Origin: Dietzia timorensis
Lineage (GTDB): Bacteria > Actinomycetota > Actinomycetes > Mycobacteriales > Mycobacteriaceae
Assembly (NCBI RefSeq): GCF_001659785.1
Contig: NZ_CP015961.1
Location: 1 to 64,000, forward strand
DNA length: 64,000 bases
Direction: 5' to 3'
Shown piece by piece: positions 20,909 through 29,969 of this stretch. The position numbers and the translations under genes were made by a program. How positions within the stretch are numbered: the stretch's first letter is position 1; each line of letters starts with the position of its first letter. Under the pieces are notes generated by a model. It had not been told where the DNA came from, did no database searches, and worked only from the letters and a program-made list of their open reading frames with translations.

Positions 20909-20929
20909 AACAAGTTCTACTATCGCCTT

Positions 20930-22390
20930 ATGGCTTCTTCCAGCGACACCACCACAACCGAATCCACCGATGTCCTCGTCCTCGGCAGTGGCATCGCGGG
21001 GATCTGCGCCGCGATCGAGGCCGCCGAGGCGGGGGCGAAGGTCATCGTGCTCGAGGGAGCCTCGGGTCCCGGCGGCGCATCCGCACAGTCGGGAGGTGAG
21101 ATATACCTCGGCGGCGGCACGAGCACCCAGCAGGCGGTGGGTATGGACGATTCCACTGAAGCGATGAAGGCGTTCCTCACCGCCGCGCTCGGGCCGAACG
21201 CCGACGAGGAGAAGATCGAGGCGTACTGCGACGGCGCCATCGAGCACCACGACTGGCTACTGGCGCACGGCCTCGAGTTCCGCCACGAGGTATGGGACGA
21301 ACCCACGTGGATGCCGAGCACCGAGGTCGGACTCATGTGGATGGGCGAGCGCGCCAAGCCGTTCTCCGATCTCGCTCGCCCCGCCGCGCGCGGGCATCGC
21401 CCTCCCCAGGGCATGTTCGCCGGCGAAACCCTCATGGCGCGGCTCCTCGCCACCGCCGAAAAGGCGGGAATCGACATCCGCACCGAGATCAAGACGCGAA
21501 CACTCGTTCGTGAGTCCGGCGACCCGGCGGCCCCGGTGTGCGGCGTCATCGCGACGCACTTCGGGGAGCAGCTCGAGTTCCGCGCGGGCGCGGTGATCAT
21601 CGCGACGGGCGGTTTCGTGGACAACGAGCGGATGCTCGAGCAGTGGGCGCCGCAGCAGGTCGGAAAGGGCAAGGTCACCGACGGCCACAGCGACGGCTCG
21701 GGCATCGAAATGGCGATGCGGGTGGGCGCCGCGGTACGCCGGATGCATCAGACCGAAACCGCCCTGCCCGTCGCAGCCCCGCTGGTCACGAACGGTCTTC
21801 TGGTTGACGGCGGCGGGCGCAGATTCATCAACGAGGACCGGTATCCCGGCCTGTATTCGCACGCCGCCGTCCACCATCGGCCGGCTCCGACGTGGATCAT
21901 TGTCGACGAGGACATCGTCGACGCGGTCCCCGAAACCGAGCTGTGGGGAATGCGGCCGACGCACGTTGCGGAGACCATCGAGGAGCTCGCACGCGACTGC
22001 GGCCTTCCCGAACGCGGCCTCGCCGACACCCTCGCCGAATACAACGCCGACGCCGAGGCGGGCGAGGACCGGGCGTTCGGGAAGGAGTCCAGGTTCCTCA
22101 AGCCGCTCACATCCCCGTACGGCGCCTATCCGACCGGCAACGGTATGCGTAAGGGGCTCATGGGTTCTGAGTCGATGCCGCAGGGTTTCACCCTCGGCGG
22201 ACTCCACACCGACCTCGACTCTCGGGTTCTCGATCTGGCCGGCGAGCCGATCGCGGGACTGTACGCCGCCGGACGCGCCACCCACGGACTGCACGGGGAG
22301 GGATATATTTCGGGTACATCCCTCGGCGATGGATCGTTCTTCGGCCGCCGGGCGGGACGAAACGCGGCGAAGGAGTCGGTACATGAGTAA
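20930..22390 (+). CDS. FAD-dependent dehydrogenase, fumarate reductase / ketosteroid-dehydrogenase-like
   Basis: 486 residues. An N-terminal Rossmann motif VLVLGSGIAGICAAIEAAEAG and GAKVIVLEGASGPGGASAQSGG bind FAD. The C-terminal GEGYISGTSLGDGSFFGRRA is the FAD-binding tail of the FAD_binding_2 superfamily (3-ketosteroid 1-dehydrogenase, fumarate reductase flavoprotein). The substrate is not evident; in this order steroid or other enone oxidoreductions are common. It overlaps the following thioesterase gene by eight bases (ATGAGTAA), so the two are translationally coupled and probably act on one CoA-linked substrate. Confidence 0.85.
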   Translation: MASSSDTTTTESTDVLVLGSGIAGICAAIEAAEAGAKVIVLEGASGPGGASAQSGGEIYLGGGTSTQQAVGMDDSTEAMKAFLTAALGPNADEEKIEAYCDGAIEHHDWLLAHGLEFRHEVWDEPTWMPSTEVGLMWMGERAKPFSDLARPAARGHRPPQGMFAGETLMARLLATAEKAGIDIRTEIKTRTLVRESGDPAAPVCGVIATHFGEQLEFRAGAVIIATGGFVDNERMLEQWAPQQVGKGKVTDGHSDGSGIEMAMRVGAAVRRMHQTETALPVAAPLVTNGLLVDGGGRRFINEDRYPGLYSHAAVHHRPAPTWIIVDEDIVDAVPETELWGMRPTHVAETIEELARDCGLPERGLADTLAEYNADAEAGEDRAFGKESRFLKPLTSPYGAYPTGNGMRKGLMGSESMPQGFTLGGLHTDLDSRVLDLAGEPIAGLYAAGRATHGLHGEGYISGTSLGDGSFFGRRAGRNAAKESVHE

Positions 22391-23147
22391 GGACACGTCC
22401 GCCGAGGACCCGTGGCACAGCGGAGGCAAGCTGCACCCGGTCCTCGGTACGCGCGACCCGCAGCTCGCGGACGCGCAGCGCGTGTGGGGTGAGGATTTCG
22501 AGCCCGTGGATCTGAGCGAGCTCGAGGGCGCGGATCCACACCTCGAGGACGTGGGCGAGCAGATGCGCCGGCTGCGCGATGCGCTCACCGGTATCGCCGA
22601 CAGCGGAGCTGATCTCGCCGAAGCGGCCGAACTCCTACGCCGCGCCGCCGATATCGTCGAACCGCAGTCCCCCGACCAGGCCACGCGCCTGGCGAGCCAG
22701 TGGCGAAAGGGCGGGCCGGGCGCGAGGCGAACCAATCCGGTCGGCGGTACCGAGAACGTCATCGCCCCGCCGCTTCGCGCCTTCGGACACCCCGACGGGT
22801 CGGTATCCGCGCGCATCACGCTCGGCCTGCCCTACCAGGGCCCCCCGGGCTGCGTGCACGGGGGAATGAGCGCGCTGATGCTCGATCATCTCTTCGGGTT
22901 CGCCAACCATTGGGTTGGTCTCCGCGGGATGACGGCGCACTACGAGATCGACTACCGGAAGCCGACCCCGTTGCTCGAGCCGCTCGATATGAAGGCGTGG
23001 GTGGAGAGCCACGAGGGCCGCAAGATCTGGGTGCGGGCGACCATCGAATCGGGTGGGGAACTGCGCGTCGAGGCGCGCGCCCTGTTCATCTCGGCCAACG
23101 TTCCGCTGCCGGGCCGAGACGCCACCGCGCCGGGCGAAGAGCGGTAG
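22383..23147 (+). CDS. Hotdog-fold thioesterase (PaaI/THEM4-like)
   Basis: 254 residues. The C-terminal half (about 120–240) is a hotdog domain with LPYQGPPGCVHGGMSALMLD, carrying the HGG motif of PaaI-like acyl-CoA thioesterases, followed by ITLGLPYQ-type strands and the YRKPTPLLEPL loop. The N-terminal about 110 residues are acidic and helical, of unknown role. The start overlaps the stop of the FAD-dehydrogenase gene. Likely hydrolyses an acyl- or aryl-CoA related to that enzyme's product. Confidence 0.85.
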   Translation: MSKDTSAEDPWHSGGKLHPVLGTRDPQLADAQRVWGEDFEPVDLSELEGADPHLEDVGEQMRRLRDALTGIADSGADLAEAAELLRRAADIVEPQSPDQATRLASQWRKGGPGARRTNPVGGTENVIAPPLRAFGHPDGSVSARITLGLPYQGPPGCVHGGMSALMLDHLFGFANHWVGLRGMTAHYEIDYRKPTPLLEPLDMKAWVESHEGRKIWVRATIESGGELRVEARALFISANVPLPGRDATAPGEER

Positions 23148-23169
23148 GTTCCTCGCCCGGCCGGTCCGA

Positions 23170-23763
23170 CTAACTGATCTCGGCGGTGCCGCTACAAGAC
23201 GAGTACGCTGCCGTGCTGCCTGGCACGAACGGGGAGACGTCGCCGAGCGAGGCCAGCGGCGATCCGCCCGAGATGAGGGCGCTGTTGTGGTGTCCGGTGA
23301 CGTTCCACTCGATCGTGCCGGCGCCGGTCTCGGCAGTCTGGTAGCTGTCGATATCCGGGAACAGATCGTTCACCCCGACACCGTCGTAGACGACCTCGCC
23401 GGTATCTCCGGTATCGACGTTGGTCCACTCGACGCGCAGGTCCGCCGATGAGCTGATGCCGCCGAGCAGCTCGGCGTTGAACCCGGCGACGCCCGGCTCG
23501 TCCGAAACGTCGGTGACCTCGAGGTTGAGCGTGTTTGTCAGGAACGGCAGCGTCGGGTCGAGGGCCACGCAAGTCCCTCCCGCGATGTTCGATCCGAGAT
23601 CGCCGGAACCGGCCGACGCGGCGGACCCGCCGAGGCCGTTGGTCACGCTTTCGGTGTCGAGACTTCCCTGTTCCTGGGCGCCGGCGAGCGGCGTGCCGAA
23701 TGAGACTATGAGGGCGCCGGCGCCGAGAAGCGCGGCGACGCGAGAGGTCGATCTGCTGAGCAC
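23170..23763 (-). CDS. Small secreted beta-rich protein (paralogue 1)
   Basis: 197 residues with a clear signal peptide: SRSTSRVAALLGAGALIVSF, then cleavage after AGAQ-like residues near 28–30. The mature part is acidic, Ser/Gly/Thr-rich, with two Cys (near 64 and 192) that could form a disulfide, and ends with a segment like GAGTIEWNVTG typical of an Ig-like fold. GTG start at 23763 follows AGGAGGA. A related protein is encoded at 29966–30487. Function unknown; probably cell-wall-associated or extracellular. Confidence 0.75.
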   Translation of the reverse strand: MLSRSTSRVAALLGAGALIVSFGTPLAGAQEQGSLDTESVTNGLGGSAASAGSGDLGSNIAGGTCVALDPTLPFLTNTLNLEVTDVSDEPGVAGFNAELLGGISSSADLRVEWTNVDTGDTGEVVYDGVGVNDLFPDIDSYQTAETGAGTIEWNVTGHHNSALISGGSPLASLGDVSPFVPGSTAAYSSCSGTAEIS

Positions 23764-23860
23764 GGAAAATCCTCCTGGTGATTGGCGTCACTACTTCATC
23801 GCCGGCGGGGCGAAAATGTTAGCAGCGCTACACAGGAGAGCCGGTATGCCGGCGGCGTTG

Positions 23861-24460
23861 CTAGGAGCTCGCGGCGCTCCGGTCGATGACGCTCGCCGCC
23901 TCGAGGCCGGGCGCGATGATCGTCGCGAGGCCCTCGGCGATGCCCGACAGGTCCTTGGGCGGGCTCGACACGAATGAGATGCCCACGCGCGCGATGACCT
24001 CGGCCGTCCAGCGGGCAACGTTGTCCTCGATGTGCATCCAGCTACTGGTGAACGCCGGCTTGAGCACTTGGGTCGCGCGTTCGATGAGGGGCTCTGCCTC
24101 GGTGGAGATGAGCGCGAGAAGATCCGGCTTCGTCTCGCCGGATAGCAGCGCGATGATGAGCGGATCGTGGCCGGACTGGGAGAGGAAGGCCTGGATCCCC
24201 GAACTCAGTCCGGTGGAGATGTCCCCCGGGTACGCCTCGATCTGGGTGCGCACGGAACTGGCGAACGTCTCGGCCAACTGGAGCGCGTAGGCCTTTGCGA
24301 GGCCCTGGCGGTTGCCGAAGGCGCTGTAGAGGGTCTGCCGGCTCATCTTCGCCTCGCGAGCAACGTCAGCCATCGTCACCTCAGACCAGTCTCGCCCCCG
24401 CAGCAAGGAGGTGAGAGCTGCGAAGGCGAGAGTCCGGTTCGTGGTGCGCGCATCTGCCAT
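23861..24460 (-). CDS. alkX: TetR regulator next to the alkane hydroxylase (AlkX-like)
   Basis: 199 residues. The HTH at about 28–50 reads VTMADVAREAKMSRQTLYSAF, and the ligand-binding domain is helical. It starts ten bases after the alkW stop, so the two form an operon. In Dietzia the gene in this position, alkX, encodes a TetR repressor of alkW that responds to fatty acids; the same role is inferred here from position and family. A perfect palindrome upstream of alkW is a candidate target. Confidence 0.8.
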   Translation of the reverse strand: MADARTTNRTLAFAALTSLLRGRDWSEVTMADVAREAKMSRQTLYSAFGNRQGLAKAYALQLAETFASSVRTQIEAYPGDISTGLSSGIQAFLSQSGHDPLIIALLSGETKPDLLALISTEAEPLIERATQVLKPAFTSSWMHIEDNVARWTAEVIARVGISFVSSPPKDLSGIAEGLATIIAPGLEAASVIDRSAASS

Positions 24461-24470
24461 GCGCACCAAT

Positions 24471-26057
24471 TTACGCGACGGGGAGGAAGTCGATTTTCTC
24501 CCGTACGCCACAGTCGGGGCATTGCCAGTCGTTCGGGATGTCCGACCACTTCGTACCAGCGGGGAATCCCTCGCGCGGCTCTCCCTTGGATTCTTCGTAG
24601 TGGTGCCCACAGTTCGGGCACACGTACGTTCCGATCGGGGAGGTCCCGGCGGCCAGGGCCTGGTCGGCATCCGTGTCCTCGACGAGCGTCGCGGTTCCGC
24701 CGACCTGAGCTTGGGTACGTCCGGCGTCATTCGCGGTCGTGGCGTACTTCGCGACGATGCGGTCGTGGAATAGCGGGTCGATGTTCGCGCGGTGGACGTC
24801 GCCGCCGTAGTGGGCGAGCACGCGCTTATCCATGACCTTGCGCCACAGCGGCGGGAAGTGTGCGAGGACGATCATCGTCGCGTAGCCGGCGGGCAGCTGC
24901 GGCGCCTCGTCGATGGTGCGCAGCACCTGGAAGCGGCGCATCGGATTCGCGTGGTGGTCGGAGTGGCGCTGCAGGTGGAACAGGAAGATGTTGGTGACCA
25001 TGTGGTCGCTGTTCCACGAGTGCTCGGCGCGGCAACGCTGGTAGCGGCCCTTCTTCGTCTTCTGACGGAGGAGACCGTAGTGCTCCAGGTAGTTGACGAC
25101 CTCGAGGAGCGAGAATCCGTAGATGGCCTGGACGATGAGCCACGGGAGGACGGCCCAGCCGAAGATCGCGGTGAGCGCGGCGAACAGCACGACCGACATG
25201 GCCCACGCGCTGAGATTGTCGTTGCGCAGCGTCCAGGGGCTCTTGCCCTGGCGGGCGAGGCGGTCCTTCTCAAGACCCCATGCCGAGCGCAGCGAACCGA
25301 AGACCGAACGCGGCAGGAAGCGGTAGTAGGACTCGCCGAAGCGCGAGGACGCCGGGTCTTCCGGGGTGGCGACGCGCGCGTGGTGGCCGCGGTTGTGCTC
25401 GACGAAGAAGTGGCCGTAGAAGGTGGTGGCGAGCGTGATGCGCGAAGCCCACTTCTCGCCGGATTCGATCTTGTGGCCGAGCTCGTGCGCGGTGTTGATG
25501 CCGATACCACCGGCGATGCCCGCGGCGAGCATGACACCGAGCTTGCCGACGATGTGCATGGGCCCCTCGTGGCCGAGCCACGACAGGTCGTTCGCGGTCC
25601 ACAGGTAGCAGGCCATGATCAGCGTGGCGTACTGCAGTGGGACGTAGGCGTACACGACCCAGCGGTAGAACTTGTCCGCCTCGAGGCGCTCGCGCACCTC
25701 TTCGGGCGGGTTCGAACCGTCGCGGCCGAAGCGATAGTCCTGAACCGGGATGAAGACGAAGACCATGACCCACGGCAGGAACATCGTGAGGGTAGCGAGC
25801 ACGCTCCACGGAGTTTCCACCCCGAGGAAGGAGTGGTTCGCGAGCCAGTTGAACGCCGCGAAGAAGGCGAGCGCGGGGAAGAGCATGCCCGCGGGGATCA
25901 GCCCCAGCAGCCAGAGGTGGCGCTTCGGGTCGGTCCAGTTATAGGGATCGACGTCGGGATTGACGTGATCGTGATGGTGATGGTGGTGGCCTGCGGTGTG
26001 GCCATGGCCATCGAAGTCTTCTTCGTGCTGCTGGTGATCTGAGACGCTGTGCGACAT
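24471..26057 (-). CDS. alkW: Alkane 1-monooxygenase fused to rubredoxin (AlkB–Rd, AlkW type)
   Basis: Integral-membrane non-haem di-iron hydroxylase that oxidises terminal carbons of medium/long-chain n-alkanes. Of 528 residues, the first about 440 form the membrane domain with the His boxes HELGHK (near 190), EHNRGHH (near 218) and LQRHSDHH (near 362) and the NYLEHYGL motif. The last about 55 are a rubredoxin with two CxxCG knuckles (CPNCG near 479, CPDCG near 512), so the electron carrier is built in. The N-terminus carries an unusual His-rich tract (six consecutive His near 24–29). ATG 26057 follows GGGAGGGGTGAG. Such fusions are known from Dietzia and some relatives. Confidence 0.95.
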   Translation of the reverse strand: MSHSVSDHQQHEEDFDGHGHTAGHHHHHHDHVNPDVDPYNWTDPKRHLWLLGLIPAGMLFPALAFFAAFNWLANHSFLGVETPWSVLATLTMFLPWVMVFVFIPVQDYRFGRDGSNPPEEVRERLEADKFYRWVVYAYVPLQYATLIMACYLWTANDLSWLGHEGPMHIVGKLGVMLAAGIAGGIGINTAHELGHKIESGEKWASRITLATTFYGHFFVEHNRGHHARVATPEDPASSRFGESYYRFLPRSVFGSLRSAWGLEKDRLARQGKSPWTLRNDNLSAWAMSVVLFAALTAIFGWAVLPWLIVQAIYGFSLLEVVNYLEHYGLLRQKTKKGRYQRCRAEHSWNSDHMVTNIFLFHLQRHSDHHANPMRRFQVLRTIDEAPQLPAGYATMIVLAHFPPLWRKVMDKRVLAHYGGDVHRANIDPLFHDRIVAKYATTANDAGRTQAQVGGTATLVEDTDADQALAAGTSPIGTYVCPNCGHHYEESKGEPREGFPAGTKWSDIPNDWQCPDCGVREKIDFLPVA

Positions 26058-26189
26058 CTTCTCACCCCTCCGATCGTCCGGGAGAGCCACGCCTGGTGCG
26101 CGTCTCTCGAAACATCGCGTGGTGATGATCGTGAATATCTGTGACCAATACCACTGGTAATTGATGATGTTAGACAAATAAGTTTCAGA

Positions 26190-26199
26190 TGTCTAGACA
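26190..26199. promoter_or_regulatory. Palindrome upstream of alkW, candidate AlkX operator
   Basis: TGTCTAGACA is a perfect 10-bp palindrome 133 bases upstream of the alkW start. A related half site, TTAGACAA (26170–26177), lies 20 bases away. The spacing and position suit a TetR operator in the alkW promoter region; binding is inferred only. Confidence 0.45.
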
Positions 26200-26343
26200 A
26201 TGGGCGAATAAATGTCCAACGAGGTGGGCGACGAGACAAGTCCGGTCGAGAGCTACGAGGAATCAATTGGCTCCGATTCGCGTTGCCCAAGACGGGACCG
26301 GCGCACGTGTTCGGCCCTGCTCAAGCCGGAGAGAGGAGGGCCC

Positions 26344-28275
26344 ATGCAGCCGGGAATGACACCGTTCACCATGATGCGAGCCTTTGGCGAGGAAAATAAG
26401 AACGGCACCTACGACCGCGCCGTGTTCACCCGCGAGAACCTCCGCCGAGTCGGCGGCTTTGCCAGGCCCCACTCGCGAAAGATCGCAATTTTCCTTGTGA
26501 CCTCGGTGTTCAGTGCGCTCGTCGTTGTAGCCGCTCCGCTGCTCGCCGGCCGCGTGGTCGACGAGATCGTCGCCGGGGGCGCGCTGACGACGGTCGTGCT
26601 TTTGGCCGTGGCGATCGCGGTATTCGGCCTCCTGGAAGCATTCTTCGGCGTCATCAATCGGCTGCTCTCCTCGCAGATCGGCGAGGGATTAATCTTCCAA
26701 TTGCGCAGCGCGGTGTTCCGCCACGTGCAGCGGATGCCCGTCGCGTTCTTCATGCGCACGCGTACCGGCGCGCTGGTGAGCCGACTCAACAACGACGTGC
26801 TCGGCGCGCAACGCGCCTTCGCGAATACGCTGTCCGGGGTCGTGTCGAGCTTCGTCCAGCTCGTGCTCACGCTTCTCGTGATGGGTTCGCTGTCGTGGCA
26901 GGTGACTCTGCTGACGCTGCTCATCGTGCCGATTTTTCTGATCCCCGCGCGCTACATGGGTCGGCGTCTGGCCGCGATGCGGCGGGAGGCGAACGACCTC
27001 AACGCGACGATGAACGACCAGATGACCGAGCGCTTCAACGCCGGCGGCGCCACTCTCGTCAAGCTCATGGGCGAGCCGGAGGCCGAGGCCGGGGAGTTCG
27101 ATGCCCGTGCCGGCCGGGTCCGCGATATCGGGGTGCGCACCGGCTTTGCGATGGGCGTGTTCATGAGTTCGCTGACGCTGCTGTCGACGCTGGCGCTGGC
27201 CGTCGTCTATGGCGTCGGCGGCTGGAGCGCGCTGTCCGGCGGGCTGGAGGCCGGCTCGGTCGTCTCGCTCGCCCTGCTGCTCACCAGGCTTTACGCGCCG
27301 CTGACGACGCTGTCGAACGCGCGCGTGGAGATCATGAGCGCGATGGTGTCCTTCGAGAGGGTCTTCGAGGTGCTGGATCTCGATCCGCTCATCGACGAGG
27401 CCCCCGACGCGGTGGACGTGCCCAGCGGCCCGGTGTCGGTGGAATACGACGACGTCCGCTTCAGCTACCCGTCGGCCGAGAAGGTATCGCTCGCCTCGCT
27501 CGAGGACGTCGCCGTGCTCGACAATCGTGGCGGCGAGGAGATCCTCCACGGCATCGACTTCCGGGCCGAGCCCGGCGAGGTCATCGCCCTGGTCGGTTCG
27601 TCCGGGTCGGGAAAGTCGACTCTAGCCTCGTTGATGCCCAGGCTCTATGACGTCGACTCCGGCGCGATTCGCGTCGGCGGGGTGGACGTGCGCGACGCGA
27701 CGAAGGCCTCGCTTCGCCGCACGGTGGGGATGGTGACCCAGGACGGCCACCTCTTCCACGACACCGTGCGCGCCAACCTGCGCATCGCGAAGACCGAAGC
27801 GTCCGACACCGAGATCTGGGATGCGCTGCGGCGCGCGCGGCTGCTCGACACCGTCGAGGAGCTTCCCGACGGACTCGACACGGTGATTGGCGACCGCGGC
27901 TACCGCCTCTCAGGAGGCGAGCGTCAGCGCCTCACCATCGCGAGGTTGCTGTTGCAGGAACCAGCCGTCGTAGTGCTCGACGAGGCGACCTCGGCGCTCG
28001 ACTCGACCAACGAGGCGGCGATCCAGGAAGCTCTGAACGAGGCGATGGCAGATCGCACCGCGCTGGTTATCGCGCACCGGCTGTCCACGGTGCGCGCTGC
28101 CTCGGAGATTCTCGTGCTCGAGGACGGATATGTCGTCGAACGCGGCACGCACACCGAGCTCCTCGCCGCCGAAGGCCGCTACGCCGAGCTCTACCACGTG
28201 CAGTTCGCCGATGAGTCCCTCGCGGAGTTCGGAGCGGCCGAATTCGAGAGCGAGATCGGCCAGTACCTCGACTGA
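26344..28275 (+). CDS. ABC exporter half-transporter (MsbA/MDR type)
   Basis: 643 residues combining six membrane helices (about 40–330) with an ATP-binding domain (about 365–640) having Walker A GSSGSGKST near 420, signature LSGGERQR near 523 and Walker B VVVLDEATSALD near 543. Such proteins dimerise and export lipids or drugs. ATG 26344 follows GAGAGGAGG; a longer open frame upstream lacks coding character and overlaps the alkW promoter. It is divergent from alkW, so a role in alkane or lipid export is conceivable but not shown. Confidence 0.9.
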   Translation: MQPGMTPFTMMRAFGEENKNGTYDRAVFTRENLRRVGGFARPHSRKIAIFLVTSVFSALVVVAAPLLAGRVVDEIVAGGALTTVVLLAVAIAVFGLLEAFFGVINRLLSSQIGEGLIFQLRSAVFRHVQRMPVAFFMRTRTGALVSRLNNDVLGAQRAFANTLSGVVSSFVQLVLTLLVMGSLSWQVTLLTLLIVPIFLIPARYMGRRLAAMRREANDLNATMNDQMTERFNAGGATLVKLMGEPEAEAGEFDARAGRVRDIGVRTGFAMGVFMSSLTLLSTLALAVVYGVGGWSALSGGLEAGSVVSLALLLTRLYAPLTTLSNARVEIMSAMVSFERVFEVLDLDPLIDEAPDAVDVPSGPVSVEYDDVRFSYPSAEKVSLASLEDVAVLDNRGGEEILHGIDFRAEPGEVIALVGSSGSGKSTLASLMPRLYDVDSGAIRVGGVDVRDATKASLRRTVGMVTQDGHLFHDTVRANLRIAKTEASDTEIWDALRRARLLDTVEELPDGLDTVIGDRGYRLSGGERQRLTIARLLLQEPAVVVLDEATSALDSTNEAAIQEALNEAMADRTALVIAHRLSTVRAASEILVLEDGYVVERGTHTELLAAEGRYAELYHVQFADESLAEFGAAEFESEIGQYLD

Positions 28276-28322
28276 ACCGCGTAGAACTGCGTAAACGACA
28301 TGGGCTCCGCCTGACCTTGACC

Positions 28323-28337
28323 TTGTCACTGTGACAA
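28323..28337. promoter_or_regulatory. Palindromic operator of the MerR-type regulator gene
   Basis: TTGTCACTGTGACAA is a perfect 7-1-7 palindrome centred 24 bases upstream of the regulator's ATG. It overlaps a TTGACC-like promoter element, as expected for MerR autoregulation. Confidence 0.65.
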
Positions 28338-28353
28338 CGTTGATGATGGGTGT

Positions 28354-29136
28354 ATGAGAATCAGCGACGTCGCGCGGTTGGCCGGTGTGAGTGCACGGAC
28401 GATCCGGCACTATCACCGCCTGGGCATCCTGCCCGAGCCCGCGCGAACCGCCGGCGACTACCGGGACTACGAGATCGCCGACCTCGTCCGCGTGATGCAC
28501 ATCCACTACCTCTCGACTGCCGGCATCCCGCTGCGCTCGGTTCCGCGTTTCCTCGACTCCGGCGCCGAAAGCAGCGAGGTGACGGCCGAGATCAACGTGC
28601 TCTCCGAGGCGCTTGCCGAGCGCATCGAGCAACTGGAACGGCAGCGCGAGAGGCTCGCGGCCCTCGCCGAACGTGCCGAGGCCGGCCAGTCCATCGAGCC
28701 ACTTCCTGCCGAGGTCCGGCACGCCCTCGATATGTGTATAGCAGAGGTCGAAGATGATGCCGGCCTGGTCCGATACCTCAAGAGGGAGCGCGAACTCTTC
28801 GAACTTCTCGCCATCTCCGTGCCCGACTCTTTCCCCGAAGCCATCGTCGCCGAATACCGCAGAATCGGCCGCGACGCCGAGGCTCGTGCCGCCTACCTGG
28901 ACCTGCTCACGCGCTTTCGGGACCTCGAGAACAGAGCGCCGTCCGTCGTCATGCCTGAGATAGACGCGCTGGTGGGAGACCTGTGTAGGCATGAGAGCCT
29001 GCGTTCGCTCATTGTCGGCGCGTCGGTGGATGACGGCGGAGATGCCGGGCCCTCGGCGGAGGACCTCGTATCCGACCCGGCGCAACGGGAGGTCATCGAG
29101 CGGGTTCTCGATCGGCTGTCGGGGGATCGACGATGA
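28354..29136 (+). CDS. MerR-family transcriptional regulator
   Basis: 260 residues. The N-terminal winged HTH reads ISDVARLAGVSARTIRHYHR, followed by the LGILPEP wing typical of MerR proteins. A dimerising coiled coil (about 80–115) and a C-terminal helical domain of unknown ligand follow; metal-binding Cys clusters are absent, so a small-molecule sensor of the TipA/BmrR sort is more likely. The next gene overlaps by four bases (ATGA), indicating coupling. A palindrome lies directly upstream. Confidence 0.87.
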   Translation: MRISDVARLAGVSARTIRHYHRLGILPEPARTAGDYRDYEIADLVRVMHIHYLSTAGIPLRSVPRFLDSGAESSEVTAEINVLSEALAERIEQLERQRERLAALAERAEAGQSIEPLPAEVRHALDMCIAEVEDDAGLVRYLKRERELFELLAISVPDSFPEAIVAEYRRIGRDAEARAAYLDLLTRFRDLENRAPSVVMPEIDALVGDLCRHESLRSLIVGASVDDGGDAGPSAEDLVSDPAQREVIERVLDRLSGDRR

Positions 29137-29969
29137 TTTCGCGGTGGCTGCCGGTAGCGACGCTGGCGGTGGTTGCAGTCGACGCGGCGCTGCTCGCGGC
29201 CGGGGCGATCTCGTGGCCGGTGGCCCTCGCGCTGATCGTGGCGATCGAGGTGCCGCTGGCTGTGCTCTCCGTGGCGGGGTACGTGCGGCTGTTCCGCTCC
29301 GCGCGCGCCAAGGGACGAGTCGGCGCATTCCGAGAGGTCGTGGATGGCGATCCGTTGCTGCGCGTGGCAGCCGCGGAGATGAGGATCTTCGCGTCGCTCG
29401 GGCGATGGGTGTCGCGCAAGCTGCACGTACCCGATGGGGCTATTGCAGTGGGATATGCGCGCGGTGCGCTCGCGGTGCCTGCTGCGTTCGCGGTGGCGGC
29501 CGTCGTCGAGATGGTCGTTGTCCACGTGCTCGTGCCCTGGCCCGCGGTGCGAGTAGTGCTCGCACTGTTGAGCCTGTACGGACTGTTGTTCGTGCTCGGC
29601 TGGATGGGTTCGCAGGTGGTGAGGCCGCACCTGATCTACCCCGACCGGATGGTCGTGCGCAGCGGGAACCTGGCGGTCGTCGAGATCCCGCGGGCACACA
29701 TCGCGCGGATGGACCGCGCCCGTAGCCCGCGGACCCCCAAGGACTATATAAATGTCGAGGACGACGGGACGGCGACGTTGACGCTCGCCGGACCGGACGG
29801 CACGAATGTGCGGCTGGAGCTCGCGGGGACGGCCGCCGTTAGGGTTCCGGGTTTGCCATGGGCAAGGCGCGCGGCGCGTGAGGTCGGCCGAATTCGGCTA
29901 TCCGTTGACGACCCGACCTCGTTGGTAGCGCTGTTCTCCGCGAAGGTGGCTCGTCGGGCGGAGACTTAA
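29133..29969 (+). CDS. Predicted membrane protein of unknown function, coupled to the MerR regulator
   Basis: 278 residues. Two hydrophobic hairpins (about 5–50 and 105–155) are followed by a soluble C-terminal domain (about 165–278) with a strand pattern resembling a PH-like domain (VRPHLIYPDRMVVRSGNLAV). No catalytic motif. Its ATG overlaps the MerR stop codon, so the two are translated together and probably respond to the same signal. Its stop shares TTAA with the convergent secreted-protein gene. Confidence 0.7.
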   Translation: MISRWLPVATLAVVAVDAALLAAGAISWPVALALIVAIEVPLAVLSVAGYVRLFRSARAKGRVGAFREVVDGDPLLRVAAAEMRIFASLGRWVSRKLHVPDGAIAVGYARGALAVPAAFAVAAVVEMVVVHVLVPWPAVRVVLALLSLYGLLFVLGWMGSQVVRPHLIYPDRMVVRSGNLAVVEIPRAHIARMDRARSPRTPKDYINVEDDGTATLTLAGPDGTNVRLELAGTAAVRVPGLPWARRAAREVGRIRLSVDDPTSLVALFSAKVARRAET

